This document shows positions 23,998 through 33,350 of a DNA stretch of 64,000 nt, in pieces; the first letter of the stretch is position 1, and each line of letters begins with the position of its first letter. This DNA comes from Ligustrum vulgare (taxonomy: Eukaryota > Streptophyta > Magnoliopsida > Lamiales > Oleaceae): positions 58,426,234 through 58,490,233 of the forward strand of contig OY743174.1 of the NCBI GenBank assembly GCA_963555705.1, read 5' to 3'. The notes under the pieces are model-generated. The model was not told where the DNA came from. It ran no database searches and saw only the letters and a list, made by a program, of their open reading frames with translations. The position numbers and the translations under genes are program-made.

Positions 23998-24543
23998 ATG
24001 GATATCATACTTTCAAATATTCGCAAATATTATTCCAATCTTCCAGTAAATGATTTGAGAAAAATTTATCGAATTAGGCTCGAAAGATTGAGGTTGCTGA
24101 TGGATCAAGGCATCCCAGAAGATGTTCGCTGGTTGATCGAAGCGAAAGTTCGATTAGTTGGTGAATTACTAGATTCATTTCCTAAGCACAAGCCTGGCTT
24201 AGGTAAGAGTACTTTTGCAAAGAAGCGAAGAACAAAAAGATTAAATAGTTGCTACAAATGTGCTCGATGGACATGTGATACCCGTTGTAAGTCAATAGGG
24301 TATTCATCTATAAATCGAGATGATAAGATAGATTTCATTAAGGGTGGGCTGAGTAAGGAGTCATTGGATGATATCCGATTGACTCTTGAGACGCACCCTA
24401 GTGGGTATGTGCAGCGTGAGCTACTATCTTTATGGGCTAAATTCATCAGCGATAAAGAGCGTTATAGTCTCAAAAATATAATAGCAAAAGATCCTGTTTG
24501 CCAGGCTGTTATAAACAATGATGTTTTGGCTATGCAGCATTAA
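23998..24543 (+). CDS. Cys-rich basic protein of unknown function (182 aa), viral nucleic-acid-binding-protein-like
   Basis: Uninterrupted 182-codon ORF. The first in-frame ATG is at 23998; an upstream in-frame stop lies at 23959-23961. Residues 1-75 look helical and charged (LRKIYRIRLERLRLL). Residues about 88-95 are a basic patch, KKRRTKR, followed at once by CYKCARWTCDTRC, a CX2CX4CX3C zinc-finger candidate, and then an FIKGG stretch. From general knowledge, a basic patch directly before a four-Cys finger is the layout of the small nucleic-acid-binding proteins of Betaflexiviridae (carlavirus type). That is an analogy of layout only, and the protein is longer than those usually are. It lies 260 bases upstream of the LOG-type ORF, on the same strand, inside the LTR element and antisense to it. 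Alternatives are a captured host gene or a gag-derived piece. No function is assigned. Confidence 0.5.
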   Translation: MDIILSNIRKYYSNLPVNDLRKIYRIRLERLRLLMDQGIPEDVRWLIEAKVRLVGELLDSFPKHKPGLGKSTFAKKRRTKRLNSCYKCARWTCDTRCKSIGYSSINRDDKIDFIKGGLSKESLDDIRLTLETHPSGYVQRELLSLWAKFISDKERYSLKNIIAKDPVCQAVINNDVLAMQH

Positions 24544-24632
24544 TACAAGGTAAATCATTTGATATATATGCACATATAAAATATTTTTCTGTTTCCTTTC
24601 ACGGGTTTTGATAAAGGTTGGTTAAATATATT

Positions 24633-24665
24633 AAATCACCGAAAGGTGAGTCGGGTGATTTTTTC
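24633..24665 (+). other. Stem-loop with GAAA loop and alternative pairing
   Basis: CACC GAAA GGTG (24637-24648) forms a 4 bp stem with a GNRA-type loop. The same CACC can instead pair with GGTG at 24654-24657, in a longer stem (AAATCACC/GGTGATTT) followed by a T run. It lies between the 182-codon ORF and the LOG-type ORF. A role in RNA processing is possible but unsupported. Confidence 0.3.
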
Positions 24666-24803
24666 AAAAGTAAATCTTTACTTTTTCGAAATACGAGTAG
24701 TAAATAGTGAAGTTTTTCAAGTTTAAAAGCCAATGATTTTCACAGTTTATGCATCCCAAAATATCATTTTCTCCTAAGTTTTTCCTTCCTTATTCTTTCA
24801 AAA

Positions 24804-25457
24804 ATGGAAGGATCAAAACTTCGACAGATCAAAACTATCTGTGTATTTTGTGGATCAAAAGTAGGAAAAGGTTTTGGGTATCTAGAAGCAGCAGTGGATC
24901 TTGGAAAGAAATTGGGAGAGAAAGGTATCACTCTCGTGTATGGAGGAGGTAGCAGTGGATTGATGGGTTGTGTTTCACAATCTGCTCTAGCAGAGAAAGC
25001 AAGAGTGATATGTGTTATACCTACTCCTTTAGCTGATATAGCAGGCAAAACACGAGGGCATGAAGTACAAACCTTATCTATCCATGAACGCATAACTTGC
25101 ATGCTATATGGTTCTGATGCCTTCATAGCTCTGCCTGGAAGTTTTGGTACTTTAGAAGAAATATTTAATATTACCTCATGGGCTCAACTAGATCTCCATA
25201 CTAAGCCTATTGGGCTTTTAAATGTAAACAATTTCTTTGATGGTTTACTAACATTTCTTGATTATGCTGTGGAACAGGGATTCATCTCTCCATTTTCTAG
25301 GAGAATCCTTATTTCTGCTCCTACTATCGAGGAACTGCTGGATAAGTTGCAATCATATATTCCAATAAAAGATCCAGCAGGAGTTAAGATAGATTGGTCG
25401 CAAGGAAGGGGAATCAAGCGAAAATGGAGTCCGGTTAATGTAAATCTATCTTTGTGA
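24804..25457 (+). CDS. LOG: LOG-type cytokinin riboside 5'-monophosphate phosphoribohydrolase, intronless
   Basis: 217 residues, close to the usual LOG length. LOG enzymes release free active cytokinin bases from their ribotides in a single step. The Rossmann-type signature CVFCGS is at 13-18, VYGGGSSGLMG at 45-55, VIPTPL at 71-76, IHER at 93-96, PGSFGTLEE at 111-119, ITSWAQL at 123-129, GLLNV at 137-141 and EQGFISP at 157-163. The family motif is PGGxGTxxE; here the second Gly is Ser113. The key Arg (R96) and Glu (E119) are kept, while the residues after R96 (normally K-A-E) are I-T-C. Plant LOG genes normally have several introns and this one has none, so it looks like a retrocopy or captured cDNA. 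The ORF is intact, which argues for recent origin or selection. It lies inside an LTR element, antisense to it. The family call is firm; activity is uncertain. Confidence 0.85.
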   Translation: MEGSKLRQIKTICVFCGSKVGKGFGYLEAAVDLGKKLGEKGITLVYGGGSSGLMGCVSQSALAEKARVICVIPTPLADIAGKTRGHEVQTLSIHERITCMLYGSDAFIALPGSFGTLEEIFNITSWAQLDLHTKPIGLLNVNNFFDGLLTFLDYAVEQGFISPFSRRILISAPTIEELLDKLQSYIPIKDPAGVKIDWSQGRGIKRKWSPVNVNLSL

Positions 25458-25471
25458 ACCCTAGAATAGGT

Positions 25472-25660
25472 GGTGGTAGAGTACGGAGTATTCTCACTCT
25501 TGAGACACACCATAAATTTCTAGGATTTTGTTTATGTTTGTGTATCTCAAAGATTTAAGGTGGTAGAGTATGGAGTATTTCTTACTCTTGAAACACACCT
25601 TTTTCTTTATTTCCTCAAAAGGTCAGAGGTGGTAGGATACGGCTACTCCCAAAACACATC
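25472..25660 (+). repeat. Three spaced copies of a 33-41 bp motif downstream of LOG
   Basis: Copies at 25472-25511, 25559-25599 and 25628-25660 share GGTGGTAGAGTACGGAGTAT, CTCTTGA and ACACACC. They begin 15 bases after the LOG stop codon. The cause and role are unknown; they may be 3' regulatory or simply decayed tandem repeats. Confidence 0.7.
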
Positions 25661-26882
25661 TCTCATTTTGAGGATCATAAATGTTTCCCCCTTTTGAGTT
25701 TTGCATGTATGACTAGTTTATGCTTCTTCATGAGCAATAATAATAATATCATTTCAGTATGTTTAGATGATAATTTTTACTTCTTCTGGAGTAAATATAC
25801 ACTTCTTCTGGAATACATAAGTGCTCGTGCAAGAACATTTCCAGACACTTTATCATCTAATATTCATCTCATAATACTGATGAGATTATTTTCACATTAG
25901 CCATATCCGAGCTATCATGTGATATTATTTTATCATACATCAACATTCTCTTTGTTGAATAATTTTCATCCACCCATTCAAATTCAGATATTGGTAACTT
26001 CTGGTACCATTGGATGAAATATTTTTATCAACATTTACCAACTTTTTGGTAATGATAACTTCTGGTATCATTTGATGAAGTATCAAATAACAATAATATC
26101 ACCATGTATATAGGTTAAACAATAATAATATCACCACGTATATATGTTGACAACATCCTCTAATATGTTAGAATTAACCAACAATTGAGGTGTTTCTGAA
26201 ATAATATAAAATATGAATATATGTAAAGTATTCTATATATTCAATTGCTAAACCGGCCATATAGGCGGAATCGACATAATGAAATAATTAAACTGATAAA
26301 GCCAACCATGTAGGTGGTAGAACCAACCATGTAGGTGGCAACAACATAATGAAATAATTACCTTTCATGAGTGAGCGAGTCGTATCTTCAAATCCAGTCA
26401 AGGTATTCATAATAGTCCAATCCGTTATGATAATGAGTCATCTCCAGTTAAGGTATAAATCCAGTCCATAAAACTCAATCCATCACGGTATGGCAACTAT
26501 TATGTTACCTTTAAATCTTTTAATTTATCGTATTGATTACATAGTAGTGTTAAATAATTTAGAATATATATTTTATTAACACTTATCATCATATCATTAA
26601 TAATGATTAATCAATTTCGTTAAATCACGATTAATATATTTTATCGTATCATTAAGGGAAAAATCATCCATATTTTAATATATTGATCATATGGATAAAT
26701 CGAAACCGTCAATAGGTTTGAAATTTAATTTAGAACAAACTTACTTTTGGTCCGAAGTTCAAAATCTCGCCGGAATTGCTTTAAAATTAGTTTTTACGAC
26801 GCCGCCACGCTCGACCGCCGGAAAATATCCAAAACTGCACCAAACAGAAAAGTAAGACCATAGAAAAATCAAGAACGTCGAA
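25661..26882. other. Non-coding interior of the LTR element
   Basis: AT-rich, with repeated CTTCTGG and ACCATGTAGGTGG motifs (two tandem copies at about 26306-26340). The small ORF at 25694-25900 has no domain. No gene is seen. Confidence 0.5.
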
Positions 26883-27081
26883 ATGAACAAACTTCCTGTT
26901 GACGTCATCGTCGAATTCCTTTCCACGCGCCTCCACACGCGGTGTCGACGTCTGCGCGTGGGCCTCACGCACCGCCTCGTCGATGACTCCGCCGTCGACA
27001 CGCGCCGGTGCCGGAGGATCGTCCCGTCGCCGTCGTCATGGATCTGTTGTCCGATCGTCATTTGGATTTATTGTTTGGCGT
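26883..27081 (+). pseudogene. F-box-like gene fragment
   Basis: The ORF begins MNKLPVDVIVEFLSTRLH and continues with RCRRLRVG, HRLVDDSAVD. This resembles the start of a plant F-box domain (LP-D-x-I/V-x-E-I/F-L-S...R-C-R-x-V...L-I-D-D), where the SKP1-binding helices lie. It is GC-rich, unlike the rest of the element, and stops after 66 codons with no substrate-binding repeats. A captured 5' exon fragment is the likeliest source. Other frames are also open here because of base composition, so the call is weak. Confidence 0.35.
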
Positions 27082-27367
27082 GAATTTGCGTTGAAAGTTT
27101 CGGTTTTTTCAACTTTTCTTCTCCGGTCGATATCTTCTGTTTCAGCCGTCGGATTATCTCCAAATTTCAGGCGAGGCTTCTCCTTGACAAATTCGTTCTG
27201 ATGGCGGTGGCTGATCGTCGATCGGATATTTGGATTGGTCGAAATCATTCTTTTCAGTTCGAGAGGAAATGAAACATTATTAGTAATAATCAGGTTTCTG
27301 ATACAGAGGTTCATCATTTAGATGCAACTGTAGAGCATACTCCCATTATTACCCAATTGGCTAGAGA

Positions 27368-27382
27368 CTCGTGCTGATAACG
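27368..27382 (-). other. Primer-binding-like site resembling a tRNA-Ile anticodon arm complement
   Basis: Directly inside the LTR at 27383, the plus strand reads TCGTGCTGATAACG. This equals the anticodon arm of plant tRNA-Ile(AAU) except G for A at the wobble base, which is inosine in the mature tRNA and pairs with C. The minus strand would therefore be complementary to a half-tRNA, as in the Drosophila copia priming mode. The tRNA sequence was recalled, not looked up. Confidence 0.5.
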
Positions 27383-27602
27383 TGTTGTAAAACAATAGAA
27401 AATATAGAGAGAATCAGAGAGAATTTCTTATTCTTAATATTTCATAATGAATATAGGCTCCTATTTATATGGGTGGACAATGGCATAATCGTAATATTGG
27501 ACAATGTCATAATCGTAATATATAAATTTTACAGGGGCATAAAAGTAATTTTCATTCAAAATATTTTACCTAATTATTCCTAAATTTGCCTAACTTATAA
27601 CA
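27383..27602 (-). repeat. LTR of the LOG-bearing element (5' LTR in element sense)
   Basis: 220 bases, partner of 21080-21299, followed by the target duplication AAAAC at 27603-27607. In element orientation it is the promoter-side LTR, so element transcription would run antisense through the F-box-like, LOG and Cys-rich ORFs. Confidence 0.9.
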
Positions 27603-27607
27603 AAAAC

Positions 27608-28984
27608 TCCATAATCTAGTGGGGTCACGGTCAACTGACATAAAGAAACGTGTTATAAAACAAACATGATGCAAACCTATGCATTTGCCAACTCAATCGG
27701 AATTGTACACTGAGTTAGTTTATTTTGCCATAAACTACTAATTAGACTAGACTGATTCGAAACCAGTGCAAAATGTTGAGTGAATGATTAATCTCAACTT
27801 TGTAAAGGATAACTAACTCACCAATCATTATATAGATTATATCAAAATGTGTTCTTGAGTTTTTTTTTTTTTGAAATGCAACTCACATTGGAAGGCAGGT
27901 TGCAACTATAAATGAGATTTACTTGTTCATAAATCATTCACTGAAATAAAAGATAATTATACACTATGTTATTACTAGACTATTTTTTTCTATTAAGTAT
28001 GCTATAAATTTGTTACATAATTGATTCTCTTTTAATTTGTTTATAAAGATTTTCAATGGATATTGCATGTCTCATTTTAACTTTTCTTTAGCATTCAGTA
28101 GTTCTAGTTGATAATAAGGTTGGACTGCTTATAGGAGGGATCAAATAAAGCATAGATTAGAACATAGTTTTATTCCTGAAAAAAATCTCACATTTTTTTG
28201 CAATAGACATAGGCTAGAATTTTTTCAAGAACACGTTTAAATTTCGATAAAAGTTATTCTATAACTCATTTTTACTGAAAAAGAAATCAAAACAGCACTC
28301 AACATGAATTAAAGGTTTCAGTAAAAGTCTGAATTTTTTTATAATTTATTTAAAACTTGGTGGGTTGGGGTTTGAAATCGAGGTTTTGACAATTAAAACC
28401 TAAACTAAACCATTTAAAGTGGCTTGAAATTTTTTCAAATCAAATTAATCTATTTCACGTTTGAAATCGAACCAAATCAAACCATTTATTGTAGTTTGGT
28501 TCGATTTGACGGGTTGACGATTTATTTGTTCATCCCAAACTAAAGTTTAAAATGTAAAACGTGACAAATATATGTGTTTCAATTATAAAGGGATTGTGGA
28601 ATCAAATAGGAATTTGATAGTTTTGTTTACAATTATTAAAATAGAGGAAGATTATATGTTAAACAAGAAGTTGGAGACTTACCTTACAAAATGAAATAGT
28701 GATCCACTAACATTACTAATTTACTCCATTTGATTTCCTCAATTGGAAAAGGAGAAATTGAGAAAGTTATCTTGATGGTGGATCCAATATTTAACTGTCA
28801 TCTATTATCGACGCACGTCACATTTCGAATTTACTAAGATGATTTAACACGAGTCATGTCAATAAATAATATCATAAATATATACAACAGAAGAGATCTC
28901 AGATCATAATATTAAGTCTACCATATCTAAAAATAATAATTAACTTCAACATAACGTAACGATCATGAACAAGATTTTACCACT
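27608..28984. other. Intergenic DNA, no gene seen
   Basis: The first 110 bases are the right half of the repeat interrupted by the LTR element (compare 14625-14735). The remainder is AT-rich without recognisable coding or structural features. A T run lies at 27860-27872. Confidence 0.5.
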
Positions 28985-29140
28985 ATGGGGAGAGCCAGTG
29001 TGTTGTCAGTGAGGACATTTTTATCAGTGATGGTGGTGGCATTACTACTACTAGAAGATTTTATTTTCAGTGAATTACTGAGGACTTGCGTTCAGTTATT
29101 TTGGATTGTGCACAATATATTGCAAGTATACAGACCGTGA
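28985..29140 (+). CDS. Possible small secreted or membrane peptide ORF, 51 codons
   Basis: ATG at 28985, stop at 29138-29140. The N-terminus has a basic start and a hydrophobic run (FLSVMVVALLLL) like a signal peptide. The last third of the ORF reads into the repeat starting near 29107, so the original C-terminus, if it was a gene, is lost. No family is recognised, and chance is a serious alternative. Confidence 0.15.
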   Translation: MGRASVLSVRTFLSVMVVALLLLEDFIFSELLRTCVQLFWIVHNILQVYRP

Positions 29141-30806
29141 CAAGTAATATAATTGATCGAAGAGTCCAGATTATCGTTCACACAATAATTGCAATTAAGT
29201 ATTGAAATGTGTTAATTCTAAACTATATTTGAACAATTGAATGATTTTTGGTGATTTAAAAGTAAAATAAGAAATTATTCTTAAATAAATGCAAATCTAA
29301 AGAAAAACACGAATGAAAAATTATTTTTCTAAAGTGATTATAAAAGTGTTGGAATTCACGATTTCACCATAGCCAATAATTAATATTAATTACATTCCTT
29401 ATGTTTTATTCCTACAGATATGTTCGATCGAATTCATTAATGTATATTGAAATTCCTCTATTGAGTTTAAATAAATTCTATCTAACTAAGTCAATCATAT
29501 ATCTATATAGAGGGTCAGAATTATTCTTTAGTTAATTAAATACATAAAATCTTTTAGAATTTCACAGTTGATCACATGCAACCACAAAATCATATCTCTA
29601 TCATTTTGTTGAACTTGTCGGATTTATTACCATGATCTATATTGTTAACCCACATCTCGAATTATGAAAATAACCTACAAAATCTATGAATTAGATGCCT
29701 GTAAATTCAAGCATTAAAACACTAATAAAATCAACACATAGCAATAAAGAATAAAACTTGAAATCTAAAATTAATAAAATAAAACTAGGCTACATCATTT
29801 ATCTCCAACTATTAAATTAACTACACATCACGAAGAATTTATAAATGTGATAAAAATATATAAACATGGTAGTGTTGATTGAAAATAACAAGAAAATAAA
29901 GTCTTGCATCAAGAATCAATTCCTCATTAATAATTTTCAAATCTCACACCTTTGCTTTGTTTGAATGATCTTCCAATAATTGTTGTTAGAGCTATCTTGT
30001 ATGTGGAAGAATGGTCTTGCAAAGGTCTATAAATTTTGCATCATATTTCGTATATATAGTTTAGGAAGAAAGATTAATGCTGCATGTACTTGAAGATTGA
30101 CAAAAAATGAGGTGACAAAATTGTGATTGTTGATATGTGGGTTGATGTGATGTGTGAATTAATAGGATTGTGTCACCTTACATTATGTCAAATTTATTTT
30201 TAATCTTCATGTGAATGTAGCAAATCTCAAAGAAGAAAACATGGTAGAATAAGGAAATTGGCACAAAAAGCCCACAGTCAGCCCAATCGGACATGCTCGA
30301 GGGGCCGTGCGCAGTTGTTCTAAAACGGATACTGCTTAAGAAAATTACTTCGCACTACAGTGCGGTTACGAAGGTGGCGGCCACGTGGTTCTCCACCTAC
30401 ATGTAATTTCCAATTTTAAATCTGTATAATTTGGTCATCATTCTTTATTTGCGCCTTAAGTTCTTCATCTTCTAATTTGATCAATTTAGTTCCTAAACTT
30501 TTGATTTCTTCCAATTTCTCTTGTTTTCTCTTTCAACCTCTTCAATTAATTAAGCTCTTCAATTTTGATTTCTTCCACTTTGCTCCACTTATGTTTCCCG
30601 GTTGGCTTCATAAACATCTAATTTGCACTATTTAGCTTCGATTATCATTCATTTGTCCTTATTTTGTCTTAATTGATTGCTTCATTCTCTATGTTTTAGG
30701 GATATTTTTGAAATAATAACAAATAAATAGGTAACATATATTTTAAAACGACAATATTTTATCTTACTTTTAGCATATAAATAAGTGTATAAAATACACT
30801 TGTCAG
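29107..30806 (-). mobile_element. Solo-LTR-like segment (about 1.7 kb), minus strand
   Basis: On the minus strand it begins TGACAAGTGTATTTTATACA and ends ATATTGTGCACA, so TG...CA ends are possible. Its 30420-30600 part matches the fragment at 1090-1290 in the opposite orientation, which shows a dispersed family. A GC-richer block at 30280-30400 lacks an ORF. No primer site or polypurine tract adjoins it, hence solo-LTR-like. The target duplication was not found, so the exact ends are uncertain. Confidence 0.45.
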
Positions 30807-33270
30807 CTTACCGGTTCGGCGTTCAACAAGTGTGATTACTTGTGTTTGTGGTGCTGATATTTTATGTTATTAGATTTCATTTCATCTTATAGTGCCCCAA
30901 CCATAAAATTCCGACTCTAAACCCACAACGTTCAGTGTGATTATTTGTGTTTGTGGTGCTGCTAATTTCTCTAGTCTGTCTCTTTGTCAAAAGCACTGGT
31001 ACGGGTGCTAGTAGCGGCATTATAAGCATCGAGATAGTTCTCAAGTTCAACGTTAATTAATATGAATCCAGGCCTTGGATTTTCTTGTTATCTTTGTGGG
31101 TTGTAAAAAGAAGTAGAAATTGGTAAATGTGGTAAAGTTTGAATATTTTTCCTACAATATTGGGGGGTTAGTGAGTGAAATTCTATATAATTATAACAAT
31201 TTATTAATTTAGTAAAAAAGTTTTGACAATTCATTTTTTAGTTCATTATTTTCTTGTTTGTTCAATTAGTTCTTGAACATCAAAAGTTACTCCTAACACT
31301 ACGCGCATATGCCGCTCACCATTCTTGCTACATCTCCACTTTCTTCCATCGGTTCTTCTACACCTTCATGGTTCAGGATCCATCATGCTCCCATGATTCG
31401 GATTCCAATAACTGAAACATGTGGCTTGATACGATAGAAAATTATGACCCCATTCGATCTGACCTTTGCCTTTAATTTGTTGAACAAATGCAACTCCTTT
31501 GAATGTAAAACTATGAATTGCAGGTGCCCATTTTTTGCATCAATTTGCAATTAACTAGAAGATGCCGGAGAACTTAAATTGAAAGCCAACAACGAATAAG
31601 GAGGCCTCAATATCACGCGAACCAAATTTAATTAGTAAGTGAATGGATCATCAACTCATGTGATTCTTCACGAAGTACTGTATGTTCTTGACTTGACTTT
31701 GCTGGCTTGTGAAGTTGAGTCCTTTTGCACTTGGATTGCATCAGTAAATATAGAAGCCTTGCCAATCTTAGCTGAACCTAAATAAATAAAAGAACAACAG
31801 AAATCATTCACAGAAAACACCATTACAGAACGTTTTCAATGAACCTGAAAGATTGAGTATCAAAAAGTCCGATTTATAGGTCGGAGACCAACTTGCCACA
31901 TAATCCTTGGCCTGGGAACCAACACGGATGGTTCGAGTATATGATGAAATGTGTTTGAAGAGAAATAGATGAAAAAAGAGGACAAACCATGTAGTAACAA
32001 TGAAAAAAAGGAGAAATATCGGTCGGTTCGACCGGACCGCCATGGACCAGTTGACACGGACCCCATGGGCCAGTCAAGTGAATAGTACGTGGAAAAAAAT
32101 TGAAGCTTGCGAGCAAGGTAGAAGCGGATTTTAATCTGCTTCTAATAGAGGCAGCCTTGCGATCACAAGCTTCTAGGTAGAGTTTTTTGTCCATTAATTT
32201 TTTGGCTAATTTGAATTTTTGGCACCCATTCATCCATTTTCACTCATTTGCAAAAAGTTGTATTGCCTACGAAATGGTATGTTGGAATTTTATAAATTAA
32301 GATAGAATTCATGGATCAATGAATCATTATTGTGCATTGAGATTATCCCCAAACTTTCTTATCTTTAAAACTTAGAATTATCTTTATTGCTCATAATTTG
32401 TTCCTTCTTTCCGGGTTTCAAAAGTACTATTTGCAATCCGGTTCTTGACTTAAAATCCGCTAAAACAATTTGTGTATTCGGCCCTTAGCATTCTCATTTT
32501 TTTGAGAGGGAGAGATTAAGCTTTTAGGACAATATCATTTGCGCTTCCAAGTTCTCTTTTTCATTCATTGTTCTGTCAATTTCTTGTGTTCGTTGTGTCA
32601 AGTTTTGTTTGATTTGAAGGTGAAATTATCAATTTCGAAGAAGAAAATTTCTCAACAAAGTTTCCCTTATTTATTCAACTTTAAGCAGTTAGTCATTGAG
32701 ATTTCCCAAAATAAGGTTCATGGAGTTGATTTGACAAAGATATGAATAAGGATAAGCTAAAACAAGGTACACTTTAATGTAAAATTCGAAGTGCTCACTG
32801 CAACGGAGCGCCACAAGTGATATCAAAGTCCTTCTCAGCCTCAAATAGAAATACAATCTTTTGGAGGCTGGAGAGCTCGCTATGATACACCTTCACCAGA
32901 AAGCCTTTTCGAGGCTTTGAAGCCAAAAGGAGATATCTTTGATTAGTCCCCACCGCGGCGGCAATGGATAGGTAAGCTCACTCCATATGAATAGAAATAT
33001 TATCTTCACATTCTGGACACATGTATTCACTTGATGGGCCATGTCACGTGCGTTTGCTATTAGGAGATATTTTGCCTCCAAGGAAAGGCAAGAAAGATAC
33101 ATCTATTTACACTGATGTCTGCACTAGAAAATCAAGTCACAATTTCTTAGGACGATGCTTCATATTTTGCATCACAAGTTCTAGGCCTTTCTCCTCCATG
33201 GAAGAGGAGGAAAGGATTGCCGCATTTAACAAATGAGCCTCATCCCTACCAAAGGTAAAATCCGAACTCT
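30807..33270. other. Intergenic DNA, no gene recognised
   Basis: Scattered short ORFs occur, including two overlapping minus-strand ones at 31804-32233, but none carries a domain or a plausible exon pattern. Repeated GTGTGATTACTTGTGTTTGTGG-like segments lie at about 30829 and 30938 as a local direct duplication. Confidence 0.4.
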
Positions 33271-33350
33271 CACCCTGTAGTTACCAGCTCAGTTGACATG
33301 AGATTTCTCATTCTCATCTTTCAACCAACTGAGCTACCCAGGAGGGCTTT
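33271..33350 (-). repeat. tRNA-like promoter module (SINE head or tRNA relic)
   Basis: On the minus strand TGGGTAGCTCAGTTGGTT resembles a polymerase III A box. About 50 bases on, GAGTTCGGATTTT is a weak B box. The spacing and extra bases rule out an intact tRNA. No poly-A tail is seen downstream, so only a SINE head or decayed tRNA-like sequence is proposed. Confidence 0.3.

Larger units (their letters stand above)
21080..27602 (-). mobile_element. LTR retroelement without gag-pol, carrying LOG-type and other ORFs
   Basis: Two 220-base LTRs (21080-21299 and 27383-27602) start TG and end CA, match at all but about six positions, and are flanked by the 5 bp duplication AAAAC (21075-21079 and 27603-27607). 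A polypurine tract (minus strand AAGGGGGAG) adjoins the LTR at 21299. A primer-binding-like site adjoins the LTR at 27383, so the element is oriented on the minus strand. The interior lacks gag, protease, integrase, reverse transcriptase and RNase H. Instead it holds Copia-style 3' repeats (21341-22009), a 182-codon ORF, an intronless LOG-type ORF and an F-box-like fragment, all on the plus strand. It must have been mobilised by a helper. Gene capture by a Copia-derived element is the simplest reading. Confidence 0.85.

Noticed and set aside
31804..32233. Overlapping minus-strand ORFs with hydrophobic segments
   Set aside because: Three frames overlap, none has a domain and no splice pattern supports a gene.
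33271..33350. Functional tRNA gene on the minus strand
   Set aside because: A-box and B-box-like motifs exist, but the arms do not fold to a cloverleaf and extra bases disrupt the structure.
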